Below are positions 1 to 7,915 of a DNA stretch of 64,000 nucleotides, piece by piece; position 1 is the first letter of the stretch; each line of letters opens with the position of its first letter. The stretch spans positions 124,001-188,000 of the forward strand of contig NZ_MKJU01000022.1 in the NCBI RefSeq assembly GCF_001854605.1. The letters run 5' to 3'. Both the position numbers and the translations under genes were made by a program. Origin of the DNA: Pseudoalteromonas amylolytica (lineage in GTDB: Bacteria; Pseudomonadota; Gammaproteobacteria; Enterobacterales; Alteromonadaceae). The notes under the pieces were generated by a model, which ran no database searches, was not told the origin of the DNA, and saw nothing but the letters and a program-made list of their open reading frames with translations.

Positions 1-1080
1 TTTAGCCAGTATTGCCGCATCATGGGCTTCGACTAAAGAGATGGCTGTGCCTTTTTTACCAGCACGGCCAGTTCTACCAATACGGTGTACATACACATCA
101 GCAGTTCGTGGCATGTCAAAGTTAATAACATGCGTAATGTCAGGCACATCAATACCACGAGCGGCAACATCGGTGGCGATCAAAATGCGAGTTCTACCAC
201 TGTGGAAGCTGGCCATCGCTGCCATACGTTTGTCTTGCGGCATTTCACCACGAAGCCAAGTTGTTTTAATGTCGTTGGCGTAAAGTTCGCCGACCAACTG
301 CTCCAATCGCTCGCGAGTCTTTACAAACACAATGGCTTTTTGTACTTCTTCATCATTTTGTAGCAGGTGGGTGAGCATAGCGAGTTTGTGTTTGTAGTCA
401 TCCGCCAAATGCACCCACTGATGGATTTTGGCTTTTTCTTTTCGAGATGATTCAGCTTCTAGCAGCGCGGGATCATTAAGAATACGCTCGGCAAACAACT
501 CAACACTATCACCTTCCAATGTTGCAGAAAACAAGAAACATTGACGGCGATTCTTTGCTTCATCACAAATACGCAGCATCTCTTTTTTGAAGCCCAAATC
601 AAGCATTCGGTCGGCTTCATCTAAGATCAGTAATTCTACATTCTCGGCGTGGAAGTTTTCAGTCTCTAAATACTCCATTAGGCGCCCAGGTGTGGCGATA
701 AGAATATCATTGTTTTTTTCAAAAATTTCCTTGTGGCTACCGTAGTTAATACCGCCTGTTACAACTCCTATGCGTAGATGAGTGTGTGCAGCAAGTAACT
801 GACACTGCTCATGTACCTGATAAGCCAGCTCGCGAGTAGGTGCCATGATCAGCACGCGTGCGAATCCTGGGTCGCGGCGAGGAAAATCTAGCAAATACTG
901 AATCGCAGGGATCAAGAATGCAGCGGTTTTACCGGTACCAGTGGGTGCTGAAGCTAAGATATCGCGACCAATTAAGGCTTCAGGTATCGCAAGTTGTTGA
1001 ATGCTGGTGGCTGTTTCAAAGCCCATTTTGTCAATGGCGGCCAAAACTTTGGCATCAAGATCGAATTCAGAAAATTGCAT
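1..1080 (-). CDS. srmB: ATP-dependent RNA helicase SrmB (3' part cut by window edge)
   Basis: DEAD-box RNA helicase; the family member SrmB acts early in 50S ribosome assembly in the cytoplasm. Reverse-strand translation starts MQFSEFDLD at 1080. It shows the Walker A motif APTGTGKTA near 940-970, the DEAD motif as LDEADRMLD near 605-635, the SAT motif near 525, and the helicase C motif HRIGRTGRAGKKGTAISLVE near 20-95. The string SLVEAHD after the last motif matches SrmB rather than other DEAD-box paralogues. The gene runs off the left edge, so the basic C-terminal tail is not seen. It diverges from trmN6, as srmB and yfiC do in Escherichia coli, which supports the paralogue assignment. Confidence 0.9.
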   Translation of the reverse strand, partial: MQFSEFDLDAKVLAAIDKMGFETATSIQQLAIPEALIGRDILASAPTGTGKTAAFLIPAIQYLLDFPRRDPGFARVLIMAPTRELAYQVHEQCQLLAAHTHLRIGVVTGGINYGSHKEIFEKNNDILIATPGRLMEYLETENFHAENVELLILDEADRMLDLGFKKEMLRICDEAKNRRQCFLFSATLEGDSVELFAERILNDPALLEAESSRKEKAKIHQWVHLADDYKHKLAMLTHLLQNDEEVQKAIVFVKTRERLEQLVGELYANDIKTTWLRGEMPQDKRMAAMASFHSGRTRILIATDVAARGIDVPDITHVINFDMPRTADVYVHRIGRTGRAGKKGTAISLVEAHDAAILAK

Positions 1081-1148
1081 AGCGCATCATAAATAAAGGA
1101 CAATGTGCGCAATTATACGCGCGATGGCTATTTTGGAAAAGGTGAATC

Positions 1149-1850
1149 ATGTCTGGGTTTGCATTTAAGCAGTTTAAAATACAACAAAGCAATACCGCAA
1201 TGAAGGTGTCAACCGATGGAGTCATGCTCGGTGCATGGGTAAACTTGAATAACACCAAATATTTACTGGATATTGGCTGCGGCACGGGCCTGCTCTCTCT
1301 GATGTGCAAACAACGTCAACCAGACTTGCACGTGGATGCGGTGGAAATTGATTCTGGAGCGGTTAAGGATGCGAGGGTGAATATCAAGCGCAGTCCGTGG
1401 AGCGAGATCACTGTATACCAAGGTGACATTCAGTCTTTTGAATGCCAGTGTCAGTTTGATGTCGTTATTTGCAATCCGCCTTATTTTAATAACAGCTTAA
1501 AAGGGCCAAGCAAAGCGCGTAATACTGCTCGCCATACCGATAGTCTAACGTTTGAAGCGTTAATTAATGTGTTTTTAAGAGTCAGCCATAGAGAGTCTAG
1601 ATTAGCGGTAATTCTGCCATGTAAAGAAGCACAGCAGCTACAGTCAATAGCGTCTGCAAACGGTTTATCTTTGTTACGCCATTGTTTGGTTTCTAGCACA
1701 TCTGAGAAAGGTCCAACTCGCAGTATGATGGAGTTCCAGTATGCTCAGCCATATGCTATTCAAGTTGAAGCATTGTGTATTTATCAGCAGGATAAAACTT
1801 ACAGCGGTGACTTTATCGAACTTTGCAAAGACTTTTATTTAAAAATGTAA
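1149..1850 (+). CDS. trmN6: tRNA1(Val) (adenine37-N6)-methyltransferase
   Basis: SAM-dependent methyltransferase of the YfiC/TrmN6 family, which modifies A37 of tRNA-Val in the cytoplasm. The 233-residue protein has the SAM-binding glycine motif DIGCGTGLLSL near residue 41 and the N6-adenine catalytic motif NPPYF near residue 109. The length matches the family. It diverges from srmB across about 70 bases that must hold both promoters. A run of ten C residues and a roughly 200-base non-coding stretch follow it before the next operon. Confidence 0.88.
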   Translation: MSGFAFKQFKIQQSNTAMKVSTDGVMLGAWVNLNNTKYLLDIGCGTGLLSLMCKQRQPDLHVDAVEIDSGAVKDARVNIKRSPWSEITVYQGDIQSFECQCQFDVVICNPPYFNNSLKGPSKARNTARHTDSLTFEALINVFLRVSHRESRLAVILPCKEAQQLQSIASANGLSLLRHCLVSSTSEKGPTRSMMEFQYAQPYAIQVEALCIYQQDKTYSGDFIELCKDFYLKM

Positions 1851-2062
1851 ATTTATCAATGGTGGGCAGTTTTCTCCCCCCCCCCTTCCACACATGCCAA
1901 ATTACCCCCTTGTAAGCCGTTGTAATTTCTTTTTCAGGATTTTGAACTAGAGTAGTTATACATTGTTAATATTTTGTTTCGCATTGCTGTGAGCGGTAAG
2001 GGATGCGCGATTGATACTGGGTTTGTATGGCCCAGTCACCGGTAAGAAAAGGAATGTGCGTT

Positions 2063-3340
2063 ATGATCTTAACTGCAAGTACCGTTTTACCCACCCAGCT
2101 TGGCTCGTTTGATGTAAAAATTTATCGCAACCACAAAGGTGAAGAGATCACCGCTATCTGCAAAGGTGATTTACAGGGCCATAATGACCTGCCCGTTAGA
2201 ATGCACTCAGCATGTTTTACTGCAGAGGTATTAGGGTCATTAAAGTGTGACTGTAAACAGCAACTGGATTTTGCTTTGTCCTACATTGCAAAGCACCATG
2301 GCATGGTGATTTACCTGCCCCAAGAAGGGCGTGGTATTGGCTTGAGCAACAAAATTAAAGCGTATGCCCTACAAGAGCAAGGCTACGACACGATTGAAGC
2401 AAACGCGATGCTGAATCTACCGATAGATGCAAGAACCTATGATGATGCCGCGCAGATAATTCGCTTACATGATTTAGAGTCAGTACAGCTACTAACCAAT
2501 AACCCATTAAAAATCAAGCAACTTACGGAGTTGGGGATCAAGGTAACAGGTCGGCTGCCAGTACCAAGTGACCCGACATCTCATGCAGTTGACTACCTTG
2601 AAACCAAACGTCAACAGATGGGCCACATGTTAGCCAGTCAAAACGCCAGATCTAAAACGATACCAGATCCCATAAGCAGGCCATTTATTCATATTAATTT
2701 CGCTATTGACGGGCATGCCAATACTTGTTGTCCAAATGGTGAAGCGCTATCGGTGTCGTGCAATTCAGATTGGCAGCGCGTGCATGAACTGAGGCAAAAA
2801 TATGATGCCATTGCAGTGGGAGCAAACACTTGGCTCAACGATAGCCCTAAATTGACCGTTAGAGAAGAGGTCTTAGGTCGAGAGCCTATGCGCCAGCCTG
2901 CGAGAATAGTCTTTGCTGGTAAAAGAGCGGCAAAGCTTCAAAACTTAGAGGTCGATCAACCTAATATCCACAGAGCAACATTCTTGGTGGGCTCTGCCAC
3001 TGTAAGAACAAAAAGAGGTCTGACCCATGTCAATGCTGACGATTATTTGTTGGCCCAGCCTCTTGCGCAACTAAAGCAAAAAAAAGTTGAGAGTATGCTG
3101 GTTGAAGGCGGGATCACGTTAATCCAGTCGTTTGTCTCTCAACAATTGTACGACCTAGTGACCATTTATGTTCGCACTCCTTCGATCTGCAAAGCTGTTA
3201 GGTTGGCAACTGAGGTGCTGCAGGGGATCTGTGCCGATCAAATTGAGGCGAGAGCTTTTGGTGAAGGAATTTTACTGAGTGTTGTTCTAGAACAATCACA
3301 GCTCGATGCGAGAAAAAAGCAGGAATTAGCTTATGAATAA
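2063..3340 (+). CDS. GTP cyclohydrolase II fused to a RibD-type reductase domain
   Basis: N-terminal half (about residues 1-200) is a GTP cyclohydrolase II. The three zinc cysteines are present (HSACFT, then CDC), as are QEGRGIGL, the tyrosine in NKIKAYAL (Tyr105 of E. coli RibA) and the catalytic-site arginine (Arg128 position). C-terminal half (about 215-425) resembles the RibD_C reductase (dihydrofolate reductase fold), with INFAIDGHAN, DAIAVGANTWLNDSP and VEGGITL. No RibD deaminase domain is seen. Family knowledge suggests it opens GTP and then reduces the ribosyl group to ribityl. The usual ANHQLGF motif is ANAMLNL here. I chose ATG 2063 because AAGGA lies 9 bases upstream; ATG 2027 has no such site. 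First gene of the operon. A separate conventional ribA lies at 36033, so this copy is unlikely to be the housekeeping one. Confidence 0.8.
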   Translation: MILTASTVLPTQLGSFDVKIYRNHKGEEITAICKGDLQGHNDLPVRMHSACFTAEVLGSLKCDCKQQLDFALSYIAKHHGMVIYLPQEGRGIGLSNKIKAYALQEQGYDTIEANAMLNLPIDARTYDDAAQIIRLHDLESVQLLTNNPLKIKQLTELGIKVTGRLPVPSDPTSHAVDYLETKRQQMGHMLASQNARSKTIPDPISRPFIHINFAIDGHANTCCPNGEALSVSCNSDWQRVHELRQKYDAIAVGANTWLNDSPKLTVREEVLGREPMRQPARIVFAGKRAAKLQNLEVDQPNIHRATFLVGSATVRTKRGLTHVNADDYLLAQPLAQLKQKKVESMLVEGGITLIQSFVSQQLYDLVTIYVRTPSICKAVRLATEVLQGICADQIEARAFGEGILLSVVLEQSQLDARKKQELAYE

Positions 3341-4796
3341 ACTCATTTTTGGTTTGCTTAACCCTTATGGCGAACAACTGAGTGCGCTACAAAGTAAACT
3401 TCGAGAGCTTACCATTGCGTTTTCTCGCTACCGCTACCGCCAAGAGATACTAGAAGGGCAGAGCATCGCTGAAACACTTAACATGGCTGTTGATAGAGGC
3501 GCACAGTATTGCCTTATCCAATCAGTCGGGCATGTGATTGACGAGCAGTGGTACTTACCTCATTGGCAGCGTCAGGGATTTCATAAAAGTATAGCGGCAC
3601 TTTGCCAGCAGCAAGACTTTCTCGTAGCGGGGCAGTTGTACCGTTCAGAAAACCATACTTTGGGCATTGAACCCAATTGTATACTGGTAAACCTCATTCA
3701 ATATCAAAAGGTTGGAATGCCAGAATTTGGTGAAGTGGATTGGCAACCACGGGAAGTTGTCACCGTCGTATCTGAATCGGCGCTTAGCAATAGCGCGCAA
3801 TGGCAAATTAAAACCCAGCCTAGTGATGTCCAAGGCTGGCAATTCGTGCTGCATAGTTTGCAACATAACCTTGGTGTCAGGGCTTTTACTCAAGATATTA
3901 ACTACAATCGATTTGACCTCAATGTACCAACAAGCCAACAACACTTTGCAAAGTGTTTGCTTGACTCTCACAGCTTATCAGAAGTTGAGAATAAGCTCGC
4001 ACCGACTCAGTTGGCGTTTTTGCAGCGGGCGCAAAAGCAAATCCAAAACGCCAAAAAGGGCGTTTTTCTGCTGAATATTGAGTCATACGATGATTTGGAT
4101 AATGAGCCTAAGGATCAGGCGCTTGACAGTGTATTTAGTGTTGCGGCGGGTTTTAAGGCTTACCGAATATTGGCCACACAAGGATTTCATGCCAATAGTG
4201 AAGTGGTGTTTTTCGATTACAGTCAACAGGCGTTGGCTGTTCGCCAATTCATTGTTGAGCATTGGGATGGTGAAGATTTTCCGGCATTTGTAAAAAGAGT
4301 CTTTGCGCATTTCCCTGAGCCAGGGTGCTTCTACCAACTATGGCATAACACTGATACCAAAAACATTGATTGGCAAGACTTAGAGCACCTGTGGCAAACA
4401 GAGTTAGAGCGCTGGGGTGGTGCACAGAGCTTTAAAGCACAGTGGCAACGTTTCAAAGCTTTGCCTCATCGTTATATGCACATCGATTTGCTTGCGGATA
4501 GGCAGGCATTGTTCGATGTAATTGAAAGTGCGGGCCACAGTTATATTTGGTGGAGCAATGCCTTCTTTACAATCTATAGCCATTGGCACTTTAACGCACA
4601 GCAACGCGAGTCTTTTTATCGTGATTGGGTGTCATCATTGGCACAGTGTGCTCCAAAGTGCCGAGTCAATGGCGCGGACCACAATAATTGTGCTGTCAAT
4701 GGCTTAACGGCAGGGCGCTATCAAGGTTTGCTGGAGGAGCAAACAGGGGGGGAGTTAAACCCGCAGACACTGCCATGCTTGGATATGCAATTTTAA
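3333..4796 (+). CDS. unknown two-domain protein in the ribA-like operon
   Basis: No confident family. The 487-residue protein is soluble, with no signal peptide or membrane segment. Residues 1-190 have a pattern loosely like glycosyltransferase-A folds (ALNMAVDRGAQYCLIQ spacing, then an ILVNL strand). Residues about 235-487 look like a Rossmann-type domain, with VFLLNIESYDDL, AAGFKAYRILA and EVVFFDYSQQAL, followed by an aromatic-rich WWSNAFFTIYSHWHF segment. The start overlaps the previous stop by 8 bases, implying translational coupling and a shared pathway. It could be a transferase acting on the cyclohydrolase product, but that is inference from position only. Confidence 0.6.
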   Translation: MNKLIFGLLNPYGEQLSALQSKLRELTIAFSRYRYRQEILEGQSIAETLNMAVDRGAQYCLIQSVGHVIDEQWYLPHWQRQGFHKSIAALCQQQDFLVAGQLYRSENHTLGIEPNCILVNLIQYQKVGMPEFGEVDWQPREVVTVVSESALSNSAQWQIKTQPSDVQGWQFVLHSLQHNLGVRAFTQDINYNRFDLNVPTSQQHFAKCLLDSHSLSEVENKLAPTQLAFLQRAQKQIQNAKKGVFLLNIESYDDLDNEPKDQALDSVFSVAAGFKAYRILATQGFHANSEVVFFDYSQQALAVRQFIVEHWDGEDFPAFVKRVFAHFPEPGCFYQLWHNTDTKNIDWQDLEHLWQTELERWGGAQSFKAQWQRFKALPHRYMHIDLLADRQALFDVIESAGHSYIWWSNAFFTIYSHWHFNAQQRESFYRDWVSSLAQCAPKCRVNGADHNNCAVNGLTAGRYQGLLEEQTGGELNPQTLPCLDMQF

Positions 4797-4810
4797 TAAA
4801 GGAATGGATT

Positions 4811-6646
4811 ATGAGTGTTTCAGAACAATTTCTACATCATCGAGGCCCAATCACTTGTGCGGCTCAAATTGGTAATAGTCAGCAGATCATTACCTCTGGT
4901 TACGATAGCGCCGTTGCTTTATTTGATATTGATACTGAGCAGGTTGAATTGCTTGGCTACCATGAGCACTTGGTTAATCGAGTCACGGTTAATCAAGCTG
5001 GGACATTGGCCGCCAGTGCCTCATCAGATTACAACATTTACTTGTGGGATTTGACGGATAAAAGTCTTAAACGTGTTTTAAAAGGGCATGACGATGATGT
5101 TGAGGACTTTGTATTTATCAATGACCATTTAGGCGCATCAGTATCTCGGGATTGGCGGATATTGCTGTGGGATCTTGATACCGGATCGATTGAGCGCGTC
5201 ATTTTAGGGCATGAAAAAGATGTGCTGTCGATCAACTACTTTGCCGGGAAACTGTACACATCGGGCGATGATATGACGCTTCGTGTGTGGGATATAACCA
5301 CGGGCAAGCAACTGGCCAAAATAGGTCCTTTTACGACGGAAACTGATAGCTGCGCAATTGATGAGCAAAATCACAGACTGGTACTCGGATGTGATGACGG
5401 CATTGTAAGAGTTTTTGATCTGCAAACACATGAGTTGATAGCGCAATTACAAGGCCACACTTGTGCAATTAAAAAGGTGGCGGTCTCGCCAACCAATGGA
5501 AATATTTTATCGGCGGCCTATGACCAACGGATTTTGATTTGGGATCATCAAAACTTTGAGCAAATACAGCAATTAGAAAGCAAAAATGCTTTATGGGAGC
5601 GCTCGTTTAACTGGGCGTCGGATGGTCAAAGAGTCGTTGCGGGTAGTTTTGATGGCACTGTGTTTGTCTGGGATGTTACATCAGGGGCCTGTATACATCA
5701 TTTAGGTGCCCAGCACGCACATGGCAATGCATGCTTCAATGACGTTGCATCTAAAGGGGACGGAACTTTGGTGGCTGTCAGTGATGATGGCATTATTCGT
5801 GTTGGAGAGCTTACCAGCGAACAAGCGCGCTGGCATACCCAGTATGTTCCACAAAACGGACGTGTATTGATGAACGCTGTTCACTTTTGCCCACACATGC
5901 AAAAAGCTATAGCAGGCGCTCACAATCAACATTTGTACTTATTTGAACGCTCGCAACAAAACCTACATGAACAAGCAAGTATTGCGCTCTTGGAGGGGCC
6001 AATCAACAGCATTGTGAGCGCACATCATAACGGTTTTGAGGGAGACTTATTTGTAGCCTGTTATAGCGGTAAGGTTGCACATTTAGCCAGTGATGGTAGA
6101 CAAATCAAAAAGATTGCTGCGCATGACAATGCTGTTAAAGCGCTCGCTCTGCATCCTCACAAACGCTTAGGAGTAAGTTGCTGCGCCGAAGGTGAGTTGG
6201 TGAGTTGGGATTTTGAGGGCAATATTTTACAGCACTATCTAGGCCACACTGCCATTATCGATGATGTAGCGATAGACCCAAGTGGCCAGTACGTTGCCAG
6301 TGCAGGGCGTGATTTCATTTTAAAAGTACACGGTCTTGAAGATGGCAGGTTACTTCACTGCATTCACATAGGAAAACGCTCTCCTAAAGGGTTGCTGTTT
6401 TTAGACCAAAGCACGGTGATCATCACCAATTACTGGGGAGAACTATTAAAAGTAGACTTAACGAACGGCGCGGTGATACGTAATTGTATTGCTAAAAATG
6501 GCATTAGCACGGTGGTACGCCATGGTGAGCTTTTGGCTGCGACATCTTACGATGGAGCAATTTATTTGGTCGAACCTACACAGTTAACAACCGTTAATAG
6601 TTTACGTTCTATGGCACAAAAAACTTCTGAGCCAGCTTATGCCTAA
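4811..6646 (+). CDS. WD40-repeat beta-propeller protein
   Basis: A 611-residue protein made almost wholly of WD40 repeats. Blade ends read IYLWDL, ILLWDL, LRVWDI, VRVFDL, ILIWDH, VFVWDV and LVSWDF, with GH dipeptides at the expected distance before them. That is enough for two propellers of about seven blades. It has no signal peptide, kinase or protease domain, so it is probably a cytoplasmic scaffold. The start is ATG 4811, preceded by AAAGGA; upstream in-frame codons lie inside the preceding gene. As I recall, toxoflavin-type azapteridine clusters also pair a GTP cyclohydrolase II with a WD-repeat protein, which makes this neighbourhood suggestive. Confidence 0.85.
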   Translation: MSVSEQFLHHRGPITCAAQIGNSQQIITSGYDSAVALFDIDTEQVELLGYHEHLVNRVTVNQAGTLAASASSDYNIYLWDLTDKSLKRVLKGHDDDVEDFVFINDHLGASVSRDWRILLWDLDTGSIERVILGHEKDVLSINYFAGKLYTSGDDMTLRVWDITTGKQLAKIGPFTTETDSCAIDEQNHRLVLGCDDGIVRVFDLQTHELIAQLQGHTCAIKKVAVSPTNGNILSAAYDQRILIWDHQNFEQIQQLESKNALWERSFNWASDGQRVVAGSFDGTVFVWDVTSGACIHHLGAQHAHGNACFNDVASKGDGTLVAVSDDGIIRVGELTSEQARWHTQYVPQNGRVLMNAVHFCPHMQKAIAGAHNQHLYLFERSQQNLHEQASIALLEGPINSIVSAHHNGFEGDLFVACYSGKVAHLASDGRQIKKIAAHDNAVKALALHPHKRLGVSCCAEGELVSWDFEGNILQHYLGHTAIIDDVAIDPSGQYVASAGRDFILKVHGLEDGRLLHCIHIGKRSPKGLLFLDQSTVIITNYWGELLKVDLTNGAVIRNCIAKNGISTVVRHGELLAATSYDGAIYLVEPTQLTTVNSLRSMAQKTSEPAYA

Positions 6647-7379
6647 TAAAAAAGTTGAGCGTTTTGTCATACTGTCTGCCCCGAGAAGTGGCAGCAATAT
6701 GTTGTGTACTATGTTGCAATCTCACCCGGATATTTTATGCCATCATGAGATTTTCAATCCAAACGGGTTGTTTTACGCTTTGCCGTTGCGAACAAGTGAA
6801 TTCAGTCTGGCCGATGGTATACAGCATAGGGACGCGCAACCACTGCGTTGCTTAAGTCGTTTATGGCAGTCGAACTTAGGTCACAAAGCTATAGGCTTTA
6901 AAATGACTCATTGTCAGAATCAAACGGTGTTCTCTCATTTACTTCATGACTCAGGAATAAAGAAAATCATATTGGAGCGTCGAAACCAGCTGAAAGTTCA
7001 CGTCTCCAAATTGATTGCCGAACAAAGCGGCGTGTGGGAGGACTATAGCACTTTGCCACCGCATGCCCGCTGTCAGGTGAAGGTCGATATCGAGCAGCTA
7101 CAAACCGACATCGCTTTGAATCAATCTTACTACCAGCAGATTAGAGATACGCTTCACCTCTCTGGGCAAGACTGGTGCGAGGTTGAGTATGAGGCTATCA
7201 ATACGCCATCACAGCGGCGGCTTATGCTGGAATTTTTAAACCTAGACAATGTGCCGTTAGTCGCTCAAAGCCGTAAACAAACTCCCAAAGATTTAAGCGA
7301 GGTGATTGTAAATTATCAAGAATTATTACGCTGTGAGGAACCCGCATTACGTTCCCAATTGACTAGTTTAGATGGATAG
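6639..7379 (+). CDS. sulfotransferase-family protein
   Basis: A 246-residue cytoplasmic protein. Its N-terminus ILSAPRSGSNMLCTML matches the 5'-phosphosulfate-binding loop of PAPS-dependent sulfotransferases of the Stf0/carbohydrate type. Later, IILERRNQLKVHVSKLIAE fits the 3'-phosphate-binding segment (arginine followed by serine/lysine). The acceptor is unknown. The start overlaps the WD40 stop by 8 bases, and the next gene overlaps this stop by 8 bases, so all are probably co-translated. Inference: it sulfates the product of the operon or a sugar. Confidence 0.75.
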   Translation: MPNKKVERFVILSAPRSGSNMLCTMLQSHPDILCHHEIFNPNGLFYALPLRTSEFSLADGIQHRDAQPLRCLSRLWQSNLGHKAIGFKMTHCQNQTVFSHLLHDSGIKKIILERRNQLKVHVSKLIAEQSGVWEDYSTLPPHARCQVKVDIEQLQTDIALNQSYYQQIRDTLHLSGQDWCEVEYEAINTPSQRRLMLEFLNLDNVPLVAQSRKQTPKDLSEVIVNYQELLRCEEPALRSQLTSLDG

Positions 7380-7905
7380 CAGAGATAGTATGGATAGTGA
7401 AAAAGCAAAACAAATTCGCATGGTGTTGCTAGACATTGACGGGGTCATGACAAATGGCTTAGTTGGCTACGGGGGAGCAGAGAGAATCAAATTTTTTCAT
7501 TCCCAAGATGACCACTTAATTCGCATGACGATTCGCGCTGGCATTCCAGTCGGTATTATTTCAGGTAGGGCTGATCCTGCCAATACTGAACACGCACAAG
7601 AGCTTGAAATGGCGCCATGTTGTTTTGGCGAAATTGTAAAATTGGACGCGTTTAAACGGGTGTTGGAAGCGCACCAGTTAAGTGCACAGCAATGTTTGTA
7701 CATGGGTGACGACTTGATGGATATACCAGTGATGCGCCGTGTAGGCATTGCGGCGTGTCCAGCTGATGCCAGTGTTGAAGCCAAAGAGGTCGCGCATTGG
7801 ACGACACAAGCTAGTGGGGGGCAAGGTGCGGTAAGAGAGGTACTTGTTGCCTTACTTAAAGCAAAAGGCCTGTGGCAGCAAGCAACAGCAAGATATTTAG
7901 AGTAA
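7372..7905 (+). CDS. KdsC-like HAD phosphatase
   Basis: HAD-superfamily phosphatase of the cap-less C0 group that includes KDO-8-phosphate phosphatase. The motifs are DIDGVMTNG (two catalytic aspartates), IISGR (motif II serine), the lysine in GEIVKLDA, and GDDLMDIPVMRRVG (motif IV). The SGGQGAVREV tail is typical of KdsC. At 177 residues it has the normal length. It is not next to kdsA/kdsD, so the substrate is probably a pathway-specific phosphate ester. In this operon a phosphoribityl or phosphoribosyl pyrimidine is the obvious candidate, by inference. A second in-frame ATG at 7390 is possible. Confidence 0.8.
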   Translation: MDSRDSMDSEKAKQIRMVLLDIDGVMTNGLVGYGGAERIKFFHSQDDHLIRMTIRAGIPVGIISGRADPANTEHAQELEMAPCCFGEIVKLDAFKRVLEAHQLSAQQCLYMGDDLMDIPVMRRVGIAACPADASVEAKEVAHWTTQASGGQGAVREVLVALLKAKGLWQQATARYLE

Positions 7906-7915
7906 GGAGTAAGTT

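Noticed and set aside
41..363. Two forward open frames
   Set aside because: Antisense shadows of srmB.
1851..2062. FMN riboswitch upstream of the ribA-like operon
   Set aside because: The conserved AGGG and GATGA-type elements of the RFN motif and a closing P1 helix are not seen here or upstream of 36033.
5204..5932. Minus-strand open frames within the WD40 gene
   Set aside because: Shadows of a well-supported coding gene.
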